This document shows positions 9,067 through 17,660 of a DNA stretch of 64,000 nt, piece by piece. How positions within the stretch are numbered: the stretch's first letter is position 1; each line of letters starts with the position of its first letter. A program made the translations under genes and the position numbers. The notes beneath the pieces are model-generated. The model made no database searches and had not been told where the DNA came from. It saw only the letters and a list, made by a program, of their open reading frames with translations. Source of the stretch: Natronosalvus rutilus (GTDB lineage: Archaea; Halobacteriota; Halobacteria; Halobacteriales; Natrialbaceae); the NCBI RefSeq assembly GCF_024204665.1, contig NZ_CP100355.1:992001-1056000 (forward strand). The letters are read 5' to 3'.

Positions 9067-9746
9067 GCCGTCGCCCGTCGACGCTCGGCCTGCTCGCCGG
9101 AACCGCCCTCGCGACCGGACTGCTCGCACTCGGTGCGGGCCTGCTGTACCGCCCGGCGACCGTGCTTGAGGCGGTTCCCGAACTCGAGGCGGCGCTCTCG
9201 ACGCTGGACCCGACTCACCTGGTGCTGGCGTTCGCGCTCGTCCTCCTGATCGTCGCCCCGACGATCACGGCCGCTGGCCGGTTCCGGACTGACGCGGTGC
9301 GGCCACTCGGTGCGAGTTCGACCGAGCCGTTCGCCGGCTCGCGTTCGTTGGCCGATACCTCGCCTCGACTCCCTGGTGCGGTCTACGACGACTGGATCGA
9401 CCGCGCGACGGCGTACGACGACGAGCCTCGCCCGGTTCGCGACCAGGCCCGGACGGAATTCGTCGAGGCGCTTCGCTCGCTCGCGGCCGACACTTACGCG
9501 ACTCGTGCCGGACTGGACCGGACAGAGGCGCTGGCGGCGATCCGGGCGGGTACCTGGACCGACGACCGGCGAGCGGCCGCCTTCCTCGCCGACGAGGACG
9601 GCCCGTCGACGCCGCTGTCGCTCTGGCTGATCGACCTCTGCAGCACGGCTGATCCCTTCACGCGCGGGCTCGAGCACGCGATCGAGGCGGTCGAGGCGAT
9701 TCGAGAGCATCCCCTCGAGAGCGAGCGATGGGAGGGCCCGCGATGA
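9063..9746 (+). CDS. Two-helix membrane protein, DUF7269-like, second gene of the DUF58 operon
   Basis: 227 residues, starting with GTG inside the end of the previous gene (GTGA overlap). Two membrane helices (about 7-30 and 50-70) precede a soluble domain of about 150 residues rich in Arg, Asp and Ala (YDDWIDRATAYDDEPRPVRDQ). No catalytic motif is recognisable. The position between the DUF4129 and DUF58 genes, with four-base overlaps on both sides, implies fixed stoichiometry with them. Family naming rests on operon position and general shape, so it is tentative. Confidence 0.7.
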   Translation: MSRRPSTLGLLAGTALATGLLALGAGLLYRPATVLEAVPELEAALSTLDPTHLVLAFALVLLIVAPTITAAGRFRTDAVRPLGASSTEPFAGSRSLADTSPRLPGAVYDDWIDRATAYDDEPRPVRDQARTEFVEALRSLAADTYATRAGLDRTEALAAIRAGTWTDDRRAAAFLADEDGPSTPLSLWLIDLCSTADPFTRGLEHAIEAVEAIREHPLESERWEGPR

Positions 9747-11017
9747 GTCGCGTCCCCCGCTGGCAGGGTGCGGTCGTCGTCGCCCTCGCCATCTGCCTCC
9801 TCGCCGTGGTGCTGGGCGCGCCCGCGCTCTTCGTGGTGGCCGTCGTTCCGCTGGGATACGTCCTGGTCGGCGTCTCGAGCGGCGCGCCGTCGACCGACCT
9901 CGCCGTCGAGCGGACCCTCGACGACGATCGACCGCGACCCGGCCAGCCGGTTTCCGTCACCCTCTTGGTGACCAACGAGGGCGACCGGGTGCTCCCCGAC
10001 GTACGAATCGTCGATGCCGTCCCCGAGGACGTGCCGGTGGTCGCCGGCTCGAGCGCGTTCGCGACCGCAATTCGGCCCGGCGAAACCGTCAGCCACGAGT
10101 ACGAGGTGCTGCCGCCTCGAGGCCAGTACGCGTTCGGCACACCCCGCGTTCGCGTCCGGAACCTGGCCGCGAGCGCGCTCGAGACGCTCGAGCCCGACGC
10201 TGAGGGCGACGGCTCGCTAACCTGCAAGACGCTCCTGGACTCGTTCGCCGTTCGCGACCGGACGATCCGCTTCGTCGGGCGGACGCCGACGGACGAGGGC
10301 GGGAGCGGGATCGAGTTCTACGCCGCCCGCGAGTACCGCCATGGCGATCCGATCAACCGGATCGACTGGCACCGTCTCGCTCGGACGGGCGATCTCGCGA
10401 CGATCGAACACCGCGAGGAGCGAGCCGTTACGATGGTCTTCCTCGTCGACGACCGCGCCGACGTCTACCGCGAGTCGCGCTCCGGCGGCCCCGACTCGCA
10501 CGACCTGACGCTGTACGCCGCCTCGCGCGGCGTACTCGCCTCGCTCGGGGACGGCAACCGGACCGGGTTCGCGACGCTCGAGGACGACGTGTGGATCGAC
10601 CCCGGCGGAGGCGACGACGTTCGCCGTCGCGTGGACGACGCGGTCGGCGAATCGGCCGGCGACAGCACCCCCACCGGCCTTGCCGCCGACGGCGGGAGGC
10701 TCGCGACCGATCTCGAGACGCGTCTCCCCCGGAACGCGCAGGTGGTCCTCTGTAGCCCGCTCACGGACGACGCGGCGGTCGACCTGGTCGAACAGCTTCG
10801 CCTCCGCGGGCGGACGGTGACTGTCGTGAGCCCGGACATGACGACCAGCGTGTCCGGCGGCGACCTGTCGCCGGGAACGGCAATTGCCGGCATCGAGCGC
10901 CGGAATCGCGTCGACGACCTCCAGGGACTCGGCTCGGTCGTCGTCGACTGGGACCTGGCCGATCCGCTGTCGGTCGAGCTGACCCGGGCGATCCGCGCGA
11001 TGGGGGGTGCCCGATGA
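9743..11017 (+). CDS. DUF58 domain protein
   Basis: 424 residues. Two N-terminal membrane helices (about 8-45) are followed by a beta-sandwich-like region (PVSVTLLVTNEGDRVLPDVRI) resembling repeats found before DUF58. The DUF58 signature then follows around residues 190-230: GSGIEFYAAREYRHGDPINR and IDWHRLARTGDL, with DDRADVY further on in a von Willebrand A-like fold. DUF58 proteins usually work with a MoxR AAA+ ATPase, but none is encoded nearby here. The ATG at 9743 is preferred to an upstream in-frame ATG at 9728 because it makes the same ATGA overlap used throughout this operon. Its stop overlaps the next start by four bases. Confidence 0.9.
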   Translation: MSRVPRWQGAVVVALAICLLAVVLGAPALFVVAVVPLGYVLVGVSSGAPSTDLAVERTLDDDRPRPGQPVSVTLLVTNEGDRVLPDVRIVDAVPEDVPVVAGSSAFATAIRPGETVSHEYEVLPPRGQYAFGTPRVRVRNLAASALETLEPDAEGDGSLTCKTLLDSFAVRDRTIRFVGRTPTDEGGSGIEFYAAREYRHGDPINRIDWHRLARTGDLATIEHREERAVTMVFLVDDRADVYRESRSGGPDSHDLTLYAASRGVLASLGDGNRTGFATLEDDVWIDPGGGDDVRRRVDDAVGESAGDSTPTGLAADGGRLATDLETRLPRNAQVVLCSPLTDDAAVDLVEQLRLRGRTVTVVSPDMTTSVSGGDLSPGTAIAGIERRNRVDDLQGLGSVVVDWDLADPLSVELTRAIRAMGGAR

Positions 11018-12795
11018 CGGCGTCCGACCCGGAACCGGGAACGGACGGACGCGACCAGAAGTCGACGCCGTTTCGGTCGGACGGCGGAACCGAACCAGGT
11101 TCGTCGACTCGAGTCGGCAGTCCGCGCTCGGGTCCGACCGTTGTCTCGAGCGACGACCACGGGACGCGCGACCACTCGCGCCTCGAGTCGGCCCGAAACG
11201 CGGCGAGCTCGGTCGGAAAACGTGGAACGAGTGCCGTACTCGGGACCGTTCGAAGCGCCCTGGCGCAGCCGACGACGAGTGACGTCGCAACCCTCGTGCT
11301 CACGCTCGCGATCTGTCTCGCCGTCGGCGGGTCCCTGATCGGCACCCGACTCGCGGCCGTCGCGACGGTCGGCGGCGTCGGTGCGGCGCTGGTCGCCATC
11401 CTGCTCGGGAGCGACCGCCCGGTACGTCGCGCCGTCGGCGGAGCGCTCGCCGTCCCCGCGGCCGTCTTGGTCGCCGTTCCCGTGACGGTCGCCTGGGCGT
11501 TCGCCGTCGGCGTCGCCGGCTTTGGCCCGTTCGCGGCGGTGACCGTCTGGTCGCTCGTCGTCGCCGCCCTCGCTGGGACGCTGGCGTCGTGGGACCGACT
11601 GGGCGACGGCGGGGTCCGTGCGGCCGCCAGGGCCACGACGCTCGCCGCGCTCGGGGTCGTGGTAGTGGTCGTCGTTCGCGTGCTCCCCGAGGCCGGCGTC
11701 AGGGAGCGTGCGGGGCCGGCGGTCGCCGAAGTGACGGGGGCCGCCAGTGGCGTTCTCCTCGAGCCAGGCAAGACCCTGGCGACCGTCTCGTTTTTCGGGC
11801 TCGTCCTGGCGACGGCCGGGGCCGTCTTCGTGACGGTCGGCTACGTCCCGATCGAACGCCTCGCCCCGCCCGATCGGCGCGAGACCGTCTCGCGGGCCGT
11901 CGGTACCGTTCGCCACGGCAACTCGGTCGCCATCCGTGTGGCGCTGGTCGGTCTTTCCGGGGCCGTGATGCTTCCGGCGCTGCTCGAGCAGTTCTCGGAC
12001 GTTCCGCTCTCGCCCCGGGAACTCACGGCGACCGTGCCGGCACCGGCCGGCGAGGCGCTGGCTACGGTCGTCATCGCGCGGGAGCTCCGAACCCTCTTGC
12101 TCGTCGTCTTCGCCGTCGCCGCGTTCGTGGCTGCCCTCGAGTGGACTCGACGGGCGTTGCGCCGCGGCCTGGCCGCGGTACTCGCTCGAGTCCTGGCTCC
12201 GATGGTCGGCGGGGTCGTGCTGACGCTCGCGCTTGCGTCGGTGCTCGCCACGCCCACCGTCGAGGCGTCGCTCGAGGCCCTGGTTCGCCGGATCGAACCG
12301 CAGGTGGTCGCGGACCTGTTGCTCGAGTTCCCGCCGATCGCGCTCGTCGTCGCCGTTCTGCTCGTCGCGCTGGGGATGCTCTCGTCGCTGTTTGGGACGG
12401 TCTCGTTGCTTCGAGCGATTCGGCTCCTGCCGCCGCGGGCGATCGGTTCGGCGCTGGCGGCGACGGCGATCCTCGGCCTCGCTGGCTCGCTCGCGGTCAT
12501 CGGCCGGCCGGAGGCGGCAATCTGGACGGCCGCCAGCGCGTTCGTCGTCTGGGACGTCGGTGAGTACGCGGACGGGCTCCGCGCCGAACTCGGACGGGAC
12601 GCGGCGATGATGCGGGCCGAACTCGTCCACGCGCTCGGCGCGGTCGCGACCGGTGCCGCGGTCGCACTCGGGACCGCTGGCCTCTACCGCTGGGCGGCGA
12701 GCGATGTCCTCGTCGTCGACCGTCGTCTCGCGGCGGCGGCGCTCGGGGCAGCGCTGCTGGCGGTCGTGCTGGTCGCCTGGGTCCTTCGCAAGTGA
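11014..12795 (+). CDS. Large polytopic membrane protein, last gene of the DUF58 operon (DUF7519-like)
   Basis: 593 residues. The first 85 are polar and disorder-prone; the rest contains about 12 hydrophobic segments rich in Ala, Val and Leu. No transporter signature is visible. It starts inside the end of the DUF58 gene (ATGA overlap) and ends the operon. The stop codon abuts, with no spacing, the stop of the acetyltransferase pseudogene on the other strand. Position suggests that it forms a membrane complex with the three upstream proteins. The name is a position-based guess. Confidence 0.8.
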   Translation: MTASDPEPGTDGRDQKSTPFRSDGGTEPGSSTRVGSPRSGPTVVSSDDHGTRDHSRLESARNAASSVGKRGTSAVLGTVRSALAQPTTSDVATLVLTLAICLAVGGSLIGTRLAAVATVGGVGAALVAILLGSDRPVRRAVGGALAVPAAVLVAVPVTVAWAFAVGVAGFGPFAAVTVWSLVVAALAGTLASWDRLGDGGVRAAARATTLAALGVVVVVVVRVLPEAGVRERAGPAVAEVTGAASGVLLEPGKTLATVSFFGLVLATAGAVFVTVGYVPIERLAPPDRRETVSRAVGTVRHGNSVAIRVALVGLSGAVMLPALLEQFSDVPLSPRELTATVPAPAGEALATVVIARELRTLLLVVFAVAAFVAALEWTRRALRRGLAAVLARVLAPMVGGVVLTLALASVLATPTVEASLEALVRRIEPQVVADLLLEFPPIALVVAVLLVALGMLSSLFGTVSLLRAIRLLPPRAIGSALAATAILGLAGSLAVIGRPEAAIWTAASAFVVWDVGEYADGLRAELGRDAAMMRAELVHALGAVATGAAVALGTAGLYRWAASDVLVVDRRLAAAALGAALLAVVLVAWVLRK

Positions 12796-13428
12796 CTACT
12801 CCTCTTCCGCTCCCTCCGCCGACGGCACCTCCCTGATCACCCGCGCGGGATTCCCACCGACCACGACGCCCGCCGGCACGTCGTCGACCACGACCGCGCC
12901 GGCCGCGACGACGGCGCCGTCGCCGACCGTCACGCCGGGGGTGAGCACCGCCCGGCCGCCGATCCAGACGTCGTCGCCGACCGCGACCGGCTTTCCGTAC
13001 TCGAGGCCCTCCCGCCGCACGGCGGCCTCGGGCGGGTGTGTCGCCGTGTAGACGTGGACGCCGGGCCCGAGCAGGCAGTTTCGGCCGAACTCCACGGGAC
13101 AGACGTCCAGGACGACGCAGTCGTAGTTCGCGAAGAAGCCCTCGCCGACGTGGACGTTGTATCCGTAATCGCAGCGAAAAGGTGGCTAGATCTGGCACTC
13201 GTCGCCAGTCGATCCGAGGAGTTCCTCGAGTACCTGTCGTCGGTGGCCGCTGCCGTCGTCGCTGTCGGCCGTCCCGTCGCTGTCGCCGTCACCGTCGTCG
13301 CCACCGCTCTCGGCCATCCGGTTGTAGCGACGCGTGAGCGCTCGAGCGCGCTCGCGGTCGGCCACGAGTTCGGGATCGGCGGGGTCGTACAGGTCCCCGG
13401 CTACCATCTTCTGCTTTTCAGTAGGCAT
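12796..13428 (-). pseudogene. maa: Maltose/galactoside O-acetyltransferase gene split by one in-frame TAG
   Basis: The whole 211-codon frame reads as one acetyltransferase of the Maa/LacA/NodL group apart from a single TAG at 13188-13186. The N-terminal part (MPTEKQKMVAGDLYDPADPE, about 80 residues) is the Maa cap domain. The C-terminal part carries the left-handed beta-helix: [35 protein letters not shown] with the catalytic histidine, and the hexapeptide repeats. At the break the frame reads [16 protein letters not shown], where relatives have Glu before PPFRCDYG, so one G to T change (GAG to TAG) explains it. A GTG downstream could restart translation of the last 100 residues. TAG serves as an ordinary stop elsewhere in the window. 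Confidence 0.9.
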
Positions 13429-13556
13429 ACTGTCGTGTGGACGTCGATTCGACGGTGACCAGAATACGGTGTCTGTGTACGGCGATTAGGCGTTCAGAAT
13501 ACGGTCGTCGTGACCGGTTCGGCGGGGGCGAACCGACCTACGGCTGACGAGGTCGC

Positions 13557-14636
13557 TCAGTCGTCAGCCGGGATCGCACGAGGGGAGCGTCGAGGGGTCG
13601 CCATCGCGAGGACGTCGTCGAAGAAGTCGAGGGTGTCCTCGGGGCCGGGGTTCGCTTCGGGGTGGTACTGACGGGTCAGCACGTCGTACTCGATGCCGTC
13701 GAGACCTTCGGGCGTGTCGTCGTTCACGTTGATCTGGGTGACTTCGAGGTGATCGCCGGGTTCGGCGACCGTGTAGCCGTGGTTCTGGGTCGTCATGACG
13801 ACCCGTCCGGACTCGAGGTCGAGGACGGGCTGGTTGACGCCGCGGTGGCCGAAGGTCATCTTCTCGGTGACCCCGCCCAGGGCCTCGGCGACGATCTGCT
13901 GACCGAGGCAGATGCCGGCCACGGGCGTGTCCTCGACGAACGCCTGGACGAGGTCGATCGCGGCCTCGAAGTTGACCGGGTCGCCGGGGCCGTTCGAGAC
14001 GAACAGGACGTCTGGGTCGACGGCCTCGACGTCGGCGGTGCTCACGTCGTGGGGGAGGACGTGAACCGTGGCGTTGCGGGCGAGCAGCGAGTCGACGATC
14101 GATCCCTTCGCGCCACAGTCGACGAGCGCGACGGTCGGGCCGTCGTTGTCGGCGCCACGGACCACGGGTTCGTCGACGCTGACCTGGGCGCCGATCTCGG
14201 TGTGGTCGCTCATCGCCTCGCACTGCTCGAGTTCCGCGCGGGCGTCGTCGGGGGTAATGTCTTCGCCGACGGCGATGCCACACTTCATGGCGCCGCCCTC
14301 GCGGACATCGGTGACGACGTCGCGGGTGTCGAGGTGGTCGACGGCTGGAACGCCCTCGGACGCGAGCCAGTCGGCGACGTCGTCGGTGAGCTCGCGGGCC
14401 AGGACGGCTCGCGGGTGGATTCGATCGGACTCGAAGCGGTCCTCGCGGACGCCGTAGTTGCCGATCAGCGGGTACGAGAAGGTGAGGATCTGTTCCTCGT
14501 AGGAGGGGTCGGTGAGACTCTCCTCGTAGCCGGTGTATGCTGTTGTGAAAACCAGTTCCCCGCGTGCGGTACCCGGAGCACGAGCACGTCCCTCGAGTAC
14601 GTGACCGCTCTCCAGCGCAACGTAGGCCGGGTTCAT
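13557..14636 (-). CDS. carA: Carbamoyl-phosphate synthase small (glutaminase) subunit
   Basis: 359 residues. It hydrolyses glutamine and passes ammonia to CarB to make carbamoyl phosphate for pyrimidine and arginine synthesis. An N-terminal CPSase small-chain domain (1-130) precedes a class I amidotransferase domain with the nucleophile Cys243 in GICLGQQ and the partners His325 and Glu327 in YHPEANPG. No carB lies beside it. It is divergent from an Lrp/AsnC regulator across 102 bases. A TATA-like GTACAATACG lies about 20-25 bases before the ATG, so the mRNA is probably leaderless. The link to arginine synthesis connects it with argGH at the right end of the window. Confidence 0.96.
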   Translation of the reverse strand: MNPAYVALESGHVLEGRARAPGTARGELVFTTAYTGYEESLTDPSYEEQILTFSYPLIGNYGVREDRFESDRIHPRAVLARELTDDVADWLASEGVPAVDHLDTRDVVTDVREGGAMKCGIAVGEDITPDDARAELEQCEAMSDHTEIGAQVSVDEPVVRGADNDGPTVALVDCGAKGSIVDSLLARNATVHVLPHDVSTADVEAVDPDVLFVSNGPGDPVNFEAAIDLVQAFVEDTPVAGICLGQQIVAEALGGVTEKMTFGHRGVNQPVLDLESGRVVMTTQNHGYTVAEPGDHLEVTQINVNDDTPEGLDGIEYDVLTRQYHPEANPGPEDTLDFFDDVLAMATPRRSPRAIPADD

Positions 14637-14687
14637 TACGAGATACGTATTGTACGGCCCACCATAAGTGTTGCCTTCGAAGTATTG

Positions 14688-14702
14688 TTACGAAATTCGT
14701 AA
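14688..14702. promoter_or_regulatory. Palindromic operator candidate between carA and the Lrp regulator
   Basis: TTACGAAATTCGTAA is a perfect inverted repeat (7-base arms, one central base) centred 44 bases upstream of the Lrp ATG and about 59 upstream of carA. Lrp/AsnC proteins bind AT-rich dyads of about 15 bases and often regulate their own gene and a neighbour, so this is a good candidate site. Confidence 0.55.
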
Positions 14703-14738
14703 TCGCCAAGTAGGTGCCGCACGAACGGTTAGATCTCA

Positions 14739-15152
14739 ATGGACGATCTCGACCGACACATCCTGAACATTCTCCGGCGAGATGCCCGCACGCCGTACAC
14801 GGAGATCGCCGAGGAGGTTGGAACGAGCGAGGGGACCGTCAGAAACCGCGTCGAGCGCATGAACGCCGACGGCGTGATCGAACGATTCACCGTCACCACG
14901 CGCACGGGGAACGTCAAGGCGATGATCGAAATCAGCGTCGCCGTCGACGTCGACACCGCGAGCATCGCCGAGCGCATGGCCGAGTGGGCGGAAGTCGACT
15001 TCGTCTGGCAGGTCTCGGGCGAACAGGACGTCGTGCTGGTCGTCGACGCCGCCGACACGCGCAGCGTCAACGAACTCATCACGCAGGCGCGCGAGCAGGA
15101 GGAGGTCGTGAGTACGAAGACGCGGCTGATTCTCGAGGAGAAATTGGGCTAA
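14739..15152 (+). CDS. Lrp/AsnC family transcriptional regulator
   Basis: 137 residues, a little shorter than bacterial Lrp. An N-terminal helix-turn-helix (MDDLDRHILNILRRDARTPY, TEIAEEVGTSEGTVRNRVER) is followed by the RAM ligand-binding fold (about 65-137), where WQVSGEQDVVLVVDA carries the usual effector-loop glycine. Such regulators sense amino acids as octamers. The gene diverges from carA, and the palindrome at 14688-14702 lies in their shared promoter region, so control of carA and itself is plausible. The same pairing of carA with an Lrp-type gene is known in other haloarchaea, as far as I recall. Confidence 0.93.
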   Translation: MDDLDRHILNILRRDARTPYTEIAEEVGTSEGTVRNRVERMNADGVIERFTVTTRTGNVKAMIEISVAVDVDTASIAERMAEWAEVDFVWQVSGEQDVVLVVDAADTRSVNELITQAREQEEVVSTKTRLILEEKLG

Positions 15153-15168
15153 TCCTCGAGAAACCAGA

Positions 15169-15870
15169 CTAACTCTGCGGTGGTTCACCGACGCCGGGCG
15201 TCGGCTTCGAGAGCAGATCGTTCGGGTGCTTTCGGCTGTGGATTGCTCGGTACCAGCGTCGAATGAATCGGTCGACTGGCCGTCGGTCGACGACCGCTTC
15301 GACCCGACCGTCCTGGATCGCCTCGACGACCGACTCGGGCGTCAGTTCGTCGGCGTCGATTCGCGTGTACGCTCGCCCGACTTCAACCGGGTAGTGGGCG
15401 TCGCTCCCGGCGACGAGCGGGACGTCGTGTTCGGTCGCGAGCCGCTCGACCAGTGGCTGCGTCCGCGGGTGTTTGCCGTTGATCTCGATGGCGTCGAACG
15501 GGAGGTCCTGGACGTCGGTCACCGTGCTGTTTCGAAACGGGTGGGCGACGATGGCCGCACAGCCTCTCTCGTGGGCCATGTCGACCACCTCCGCGGGGGT
15601 GTACTCGAGCGGGACCGTCTCCTCTGGCGGATCCGGACCGACGACGAGGACGTGGCCGCGCGTCGTCGTGACCTCGATGCCGGGGACGATCGTGGCGGCC
15701 TCGCGCTCGAAGGGTGTGTAATAGTCGTGATTGGTCGTCGCGACGCCGTCGAGTCCCCGCCAGCGGGCGGTTCGAGCGAGGAGCGAGACGCCGATTGGAT
15801 CGTATCGGTCCCCGAGCCCTCGATGCCCGTGGAAGAACCGGGTGTGTGCGTGTAAATCGACGGCGAACAT
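15169..15870 (-). CDS. PHP domain metal-dependent phosphoesterase
   Basis: 233 residues. The N-terminal motif DLHAHTRFFHG and the later VPGIEVTTTRGH, AIVAHPFRN and LVAGSDAHYPVEVG are the metal ligands of the PHP fold, which hydrolyses phosphoesters with two or three divalent ions. The C-terminus is basic (RRWYRAIHSRKHPNDLL). Its substrate is unknown; stand-alone archaeal PHP proteins act on nucleotides, oligonucleotides or histidinol phosphate. It diverges from the lipid kinase gene with only 53 bases between the two starts, and converges with the Lrp gene. Confidence 0.88.
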   Translation of the reverse strand: MFAVDLHAHTRFFHGHRGLGDRYDPIGVSLLARTARWRGLDGVATTNHDYYTPFEREAATIVPGIEVTTTRGHVLVVGPDPPEETVPLEYTPAEVVDMAHERGCAAIVAHPFRNSTVTDVQDLPFDAIEINGKHPRTQPLVERLATEHDVPLVAGSDAHYPVEVGRAYTRIDADELTPESVVEAIQDGRVEAVVDRRPVDRFIRRWYRAIHSRKHPNDLLSKPTPGVGEPPQS

Positions 15871-15923
15871 ACTCTGGACAACGATGGGGGAGGGTTTTTG
15901 TTTTGGGGAAAGGTTGTGTTGGC

Positions 15924-16907
15924 ATGCACGTCCCGATGGTCCCTCCTGGATCGGTCCGAGCAGACGGTTCCGGGGCCGCCGAATCGACCGACAGAGTCGT
16001 GATCTGCAACCCGGTGAGCGGGAGCGAGGACCACCTCGAGCAGGTTCATGGCCTCGCGGCAGACGGCGGGTGGAAATTGCGCGTGACCGAAGCCGAAGGC
16101 GACGCCCGCGAATACGCTCGCGAAGCGGCGGAAAGTGGGACGGAACTCGTCGCGGCGGCCGGGGGCGATGGGACGGTGAACGAGGTCGTCGACGGGTTCG
16201 TCGACTCCGGGGTCGAGGACTGGCCGACGCTGCTGATCGTCCCTGCCGGAACGGGGAACAACACCGCGTCGAACCTCGGCATCGAGAGCATCGGCGAGGC
16301 GTTCTCGCTGGCGGAATCAGGCCGACGGAGGCGCCTCGACCTCGGTCGAGCCAACGACCGCGCGTTTCTCAACTCCTGTATCGGCGGGCTGACCGCCGAA
16401 GCCAGCCTCGAGACCGACTCCGAGAGCAAACGGCGGTTCGGCGTGCTCGCGTACGTGCTCAAGACGATTGAGACGGCGACGAACTACGACGGGGCGCCGT
16501 TGCGGGTCACCCTCGAGAACGCCGACGTCGCGACGTCCGTCGTCTGGGAGGGGGACGTCGCGCTCGCGTTCATCGGGAACTGTCGCCGGTTCGGCCGGCG
16601 CCAGGCGCAGGCCCACGCCGAGGACGGGTTGCTTGAGGTGACCCTCGTCGAGAACGCATCGATGCCGTCGATGGTCGGCGCGACGGCGCTCGATCACCTC
16701 TTCGACCTGGATGCAGACGGGATCGTCCGTCACCGCGTGCCGCGGGTAACGATCGAGAGTCTCCACGACGAGCCGATCACCTACAGCCTCGACGGGGAGG
16801 TGCTCGCGGCCGAGGAACTCGATCTCGAGACCCTCCCGGGGGCGATTTCGGTCGTCGTGGGCGACGACTACGAGTCGAACCCGGACGCCGAGGGTGCGGG
16901 CTTGTAG
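15924..16907 (+). CDS. Diacylglycerol/lipid kinase family protein (YegS-like)
   Basis: 327 residues. The catalytic N-terminal domain has VVICNPVSG and AAAGGDGTVNEVVDG (nucleotide-binding GGDGT loop) plus IVPAGTGNNTASNLGI; the C-terminal domain is a beta-sandwich ending with YSLDGEVLAAEELDLE. Such enzymes phosphorylate lipid alcohols at the membrane; archaeal substrates are not established. The frame is open upstream to 15714, overlapping the PHP gene, so the ATG at 15924 is chosen. A second ATG at 15936 is possible. GGGGAAAGG sits about 15 bases upstream as a possible ribosome site. Confidence 0.88.
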   Translation: MHVPMVPPGSVRADGSGAAESTDRVVICNPVSGSEDHLEQVHGLAADGGWKLRVTEAEGDAREYAREAAESGTELVAAAGGDGTVNEVVDGFVDSGVEDWPTLLIVPAGTGNNTASNLGIESIGEAFSLAESGRRRRLDLGRANDRAFLNSCIGGLTAEASLETDSESKRRFGVLAYVLKTIETATNYDGAPLRVTLENADVATSVVWEGDVALAFIGNCRRFGRRQAQAHAEDGLLEVTLVENASMPSMVGATALDHLFDLDADGIVRHRVPRVTIESLHDEPITYSLDGEVLAAEELDLETLPGAISVVVGDDYESNPDAEGAGL

Positions 16908-17001
16908 GGTCGGCCTCGAGGGTCTCCTCTCCTCAAATCTCGAGGGATTCCTCCTCTCGAAAGCCGATACTGGTTTTACGGACGCCCCGTTCAGTTGTCG
17001 T

Positions 17002-17568
17002 ATGAACGATTCGACGGATTCCGAAGAACTGCCACACAAGAACGCCGCCCAGGACGTGATCGCGGTCGACGCCGACGACACCGAACTCGGCCTGGTCAAC
17101 CGCCTCGAGGCCCACACCGGCGAGGGGACGCGCCACCGGGCCTTTACGTCGCTCGTGTTCGACCAGGACGACAACATCCTGCTCGCCCAGCGAGCCCCCG
17201 GAAAGCGCCTCTGGGGGACCTACTGGGACGGGACGGTCGCCTCCCACCCCGTCGAGGGCCAGAGCCAGGAGGACGCGACGCGCCAGCGTCTCGAGGAGGA
17301 ACTCGGCATCACACCGGATCAGTACGAGGACGTCCGCCTCACCGACCGCTTCGAGTACAAGCGATACTTCGAGAACGCGGGCGTCGAGCACGAGGTCTGT
17401 GCCGTCCTCGAGGTGACGCTCCACGACACGACGCTCGATCCGGACGAGGAGGAGGTCGCGGGGCTCATGTGGGTGCCGTACGAGCGACTCTCGACCCATC
17501 CCGAGTGGTACCGACAGCTTCGCCTGTGTCCCTGGTTCGAGATCGCGATGCGACGGGACACCCGGTGA
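17002..17568 (+). CDS. idi: Isopentenyl-diphosphate delta-isomerase, type I (Nudix)
   Basis: 188 residues. It interconverts isopentenyl and dimethylallyl diphosphate, needed for archaeal ether lipids, carotenoids and quinones. Family features are RHRAFTSLVFDQDDNILLAQ, KRLWGTYWDGTVASHP (active-site region, with Thr/Ser where many enzymes have the catalytic Cys) and a Nudix-like box QSQEDATRQRLEEELGI. C-terminal LRLCPWFEIA is also typical. A TATA-like TTTTACG about 27 bases upstream supports the ATG at 17002. In haloarchaea this type I enzyme can coexist with the type II flavoenzyme; no second copy is in the window. The cysteine replacement should be checked against close homologues before function is assumed. 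Confidence 0.9.
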   Translation: MNDSTDSEELPHKNAAQDVIAVDADDTELGLVNRLEAHTGEGTRHRAFTSLVFDQDDNILLAQRAPGKRLWGTYWDGTVASHPVEGQSQEDATRQRLEEELGITPDQYEDVRLTDRFEYKRYFENAGVEHEVCAVLEVTLHDTTLDPDEEEVAGLMWVPYERLSTHPEWYRQLRLCPWFEIAMRRDTR

Positions 17569-17660
17569 TTGACCAGAAAGGTATGTTAACAACTGACAAG
17601 GCTTATTAGGGGACGGGACTTACTGTCGGCCAGCGGTCGGTAGAGCCGACCCGTGACACG

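Noticed and set aside
10465..12630. A 721-codon minus-strand frame across the DUF58 operon.
   Set aside because: It is Arg/Asp/Gly-rich with no folded pattern, and it runs against a coupled operon with recognisable domains.
12796..13095. A separate small acetyltransferase gene starting at an internal ATG/GTG.
   Set aside because: The upstream frame encodes the matching N-terminal cap and barrel start, so this is the 3' part of a single split gene.
13186..13188. TAG in the acetyltransferase as pyrrolysine.
   Set aside because: No pyl genes are in the window, TAG ends several ordinary genes here, and relatives have Glu at this site, so a simple nonsense change is likelier.
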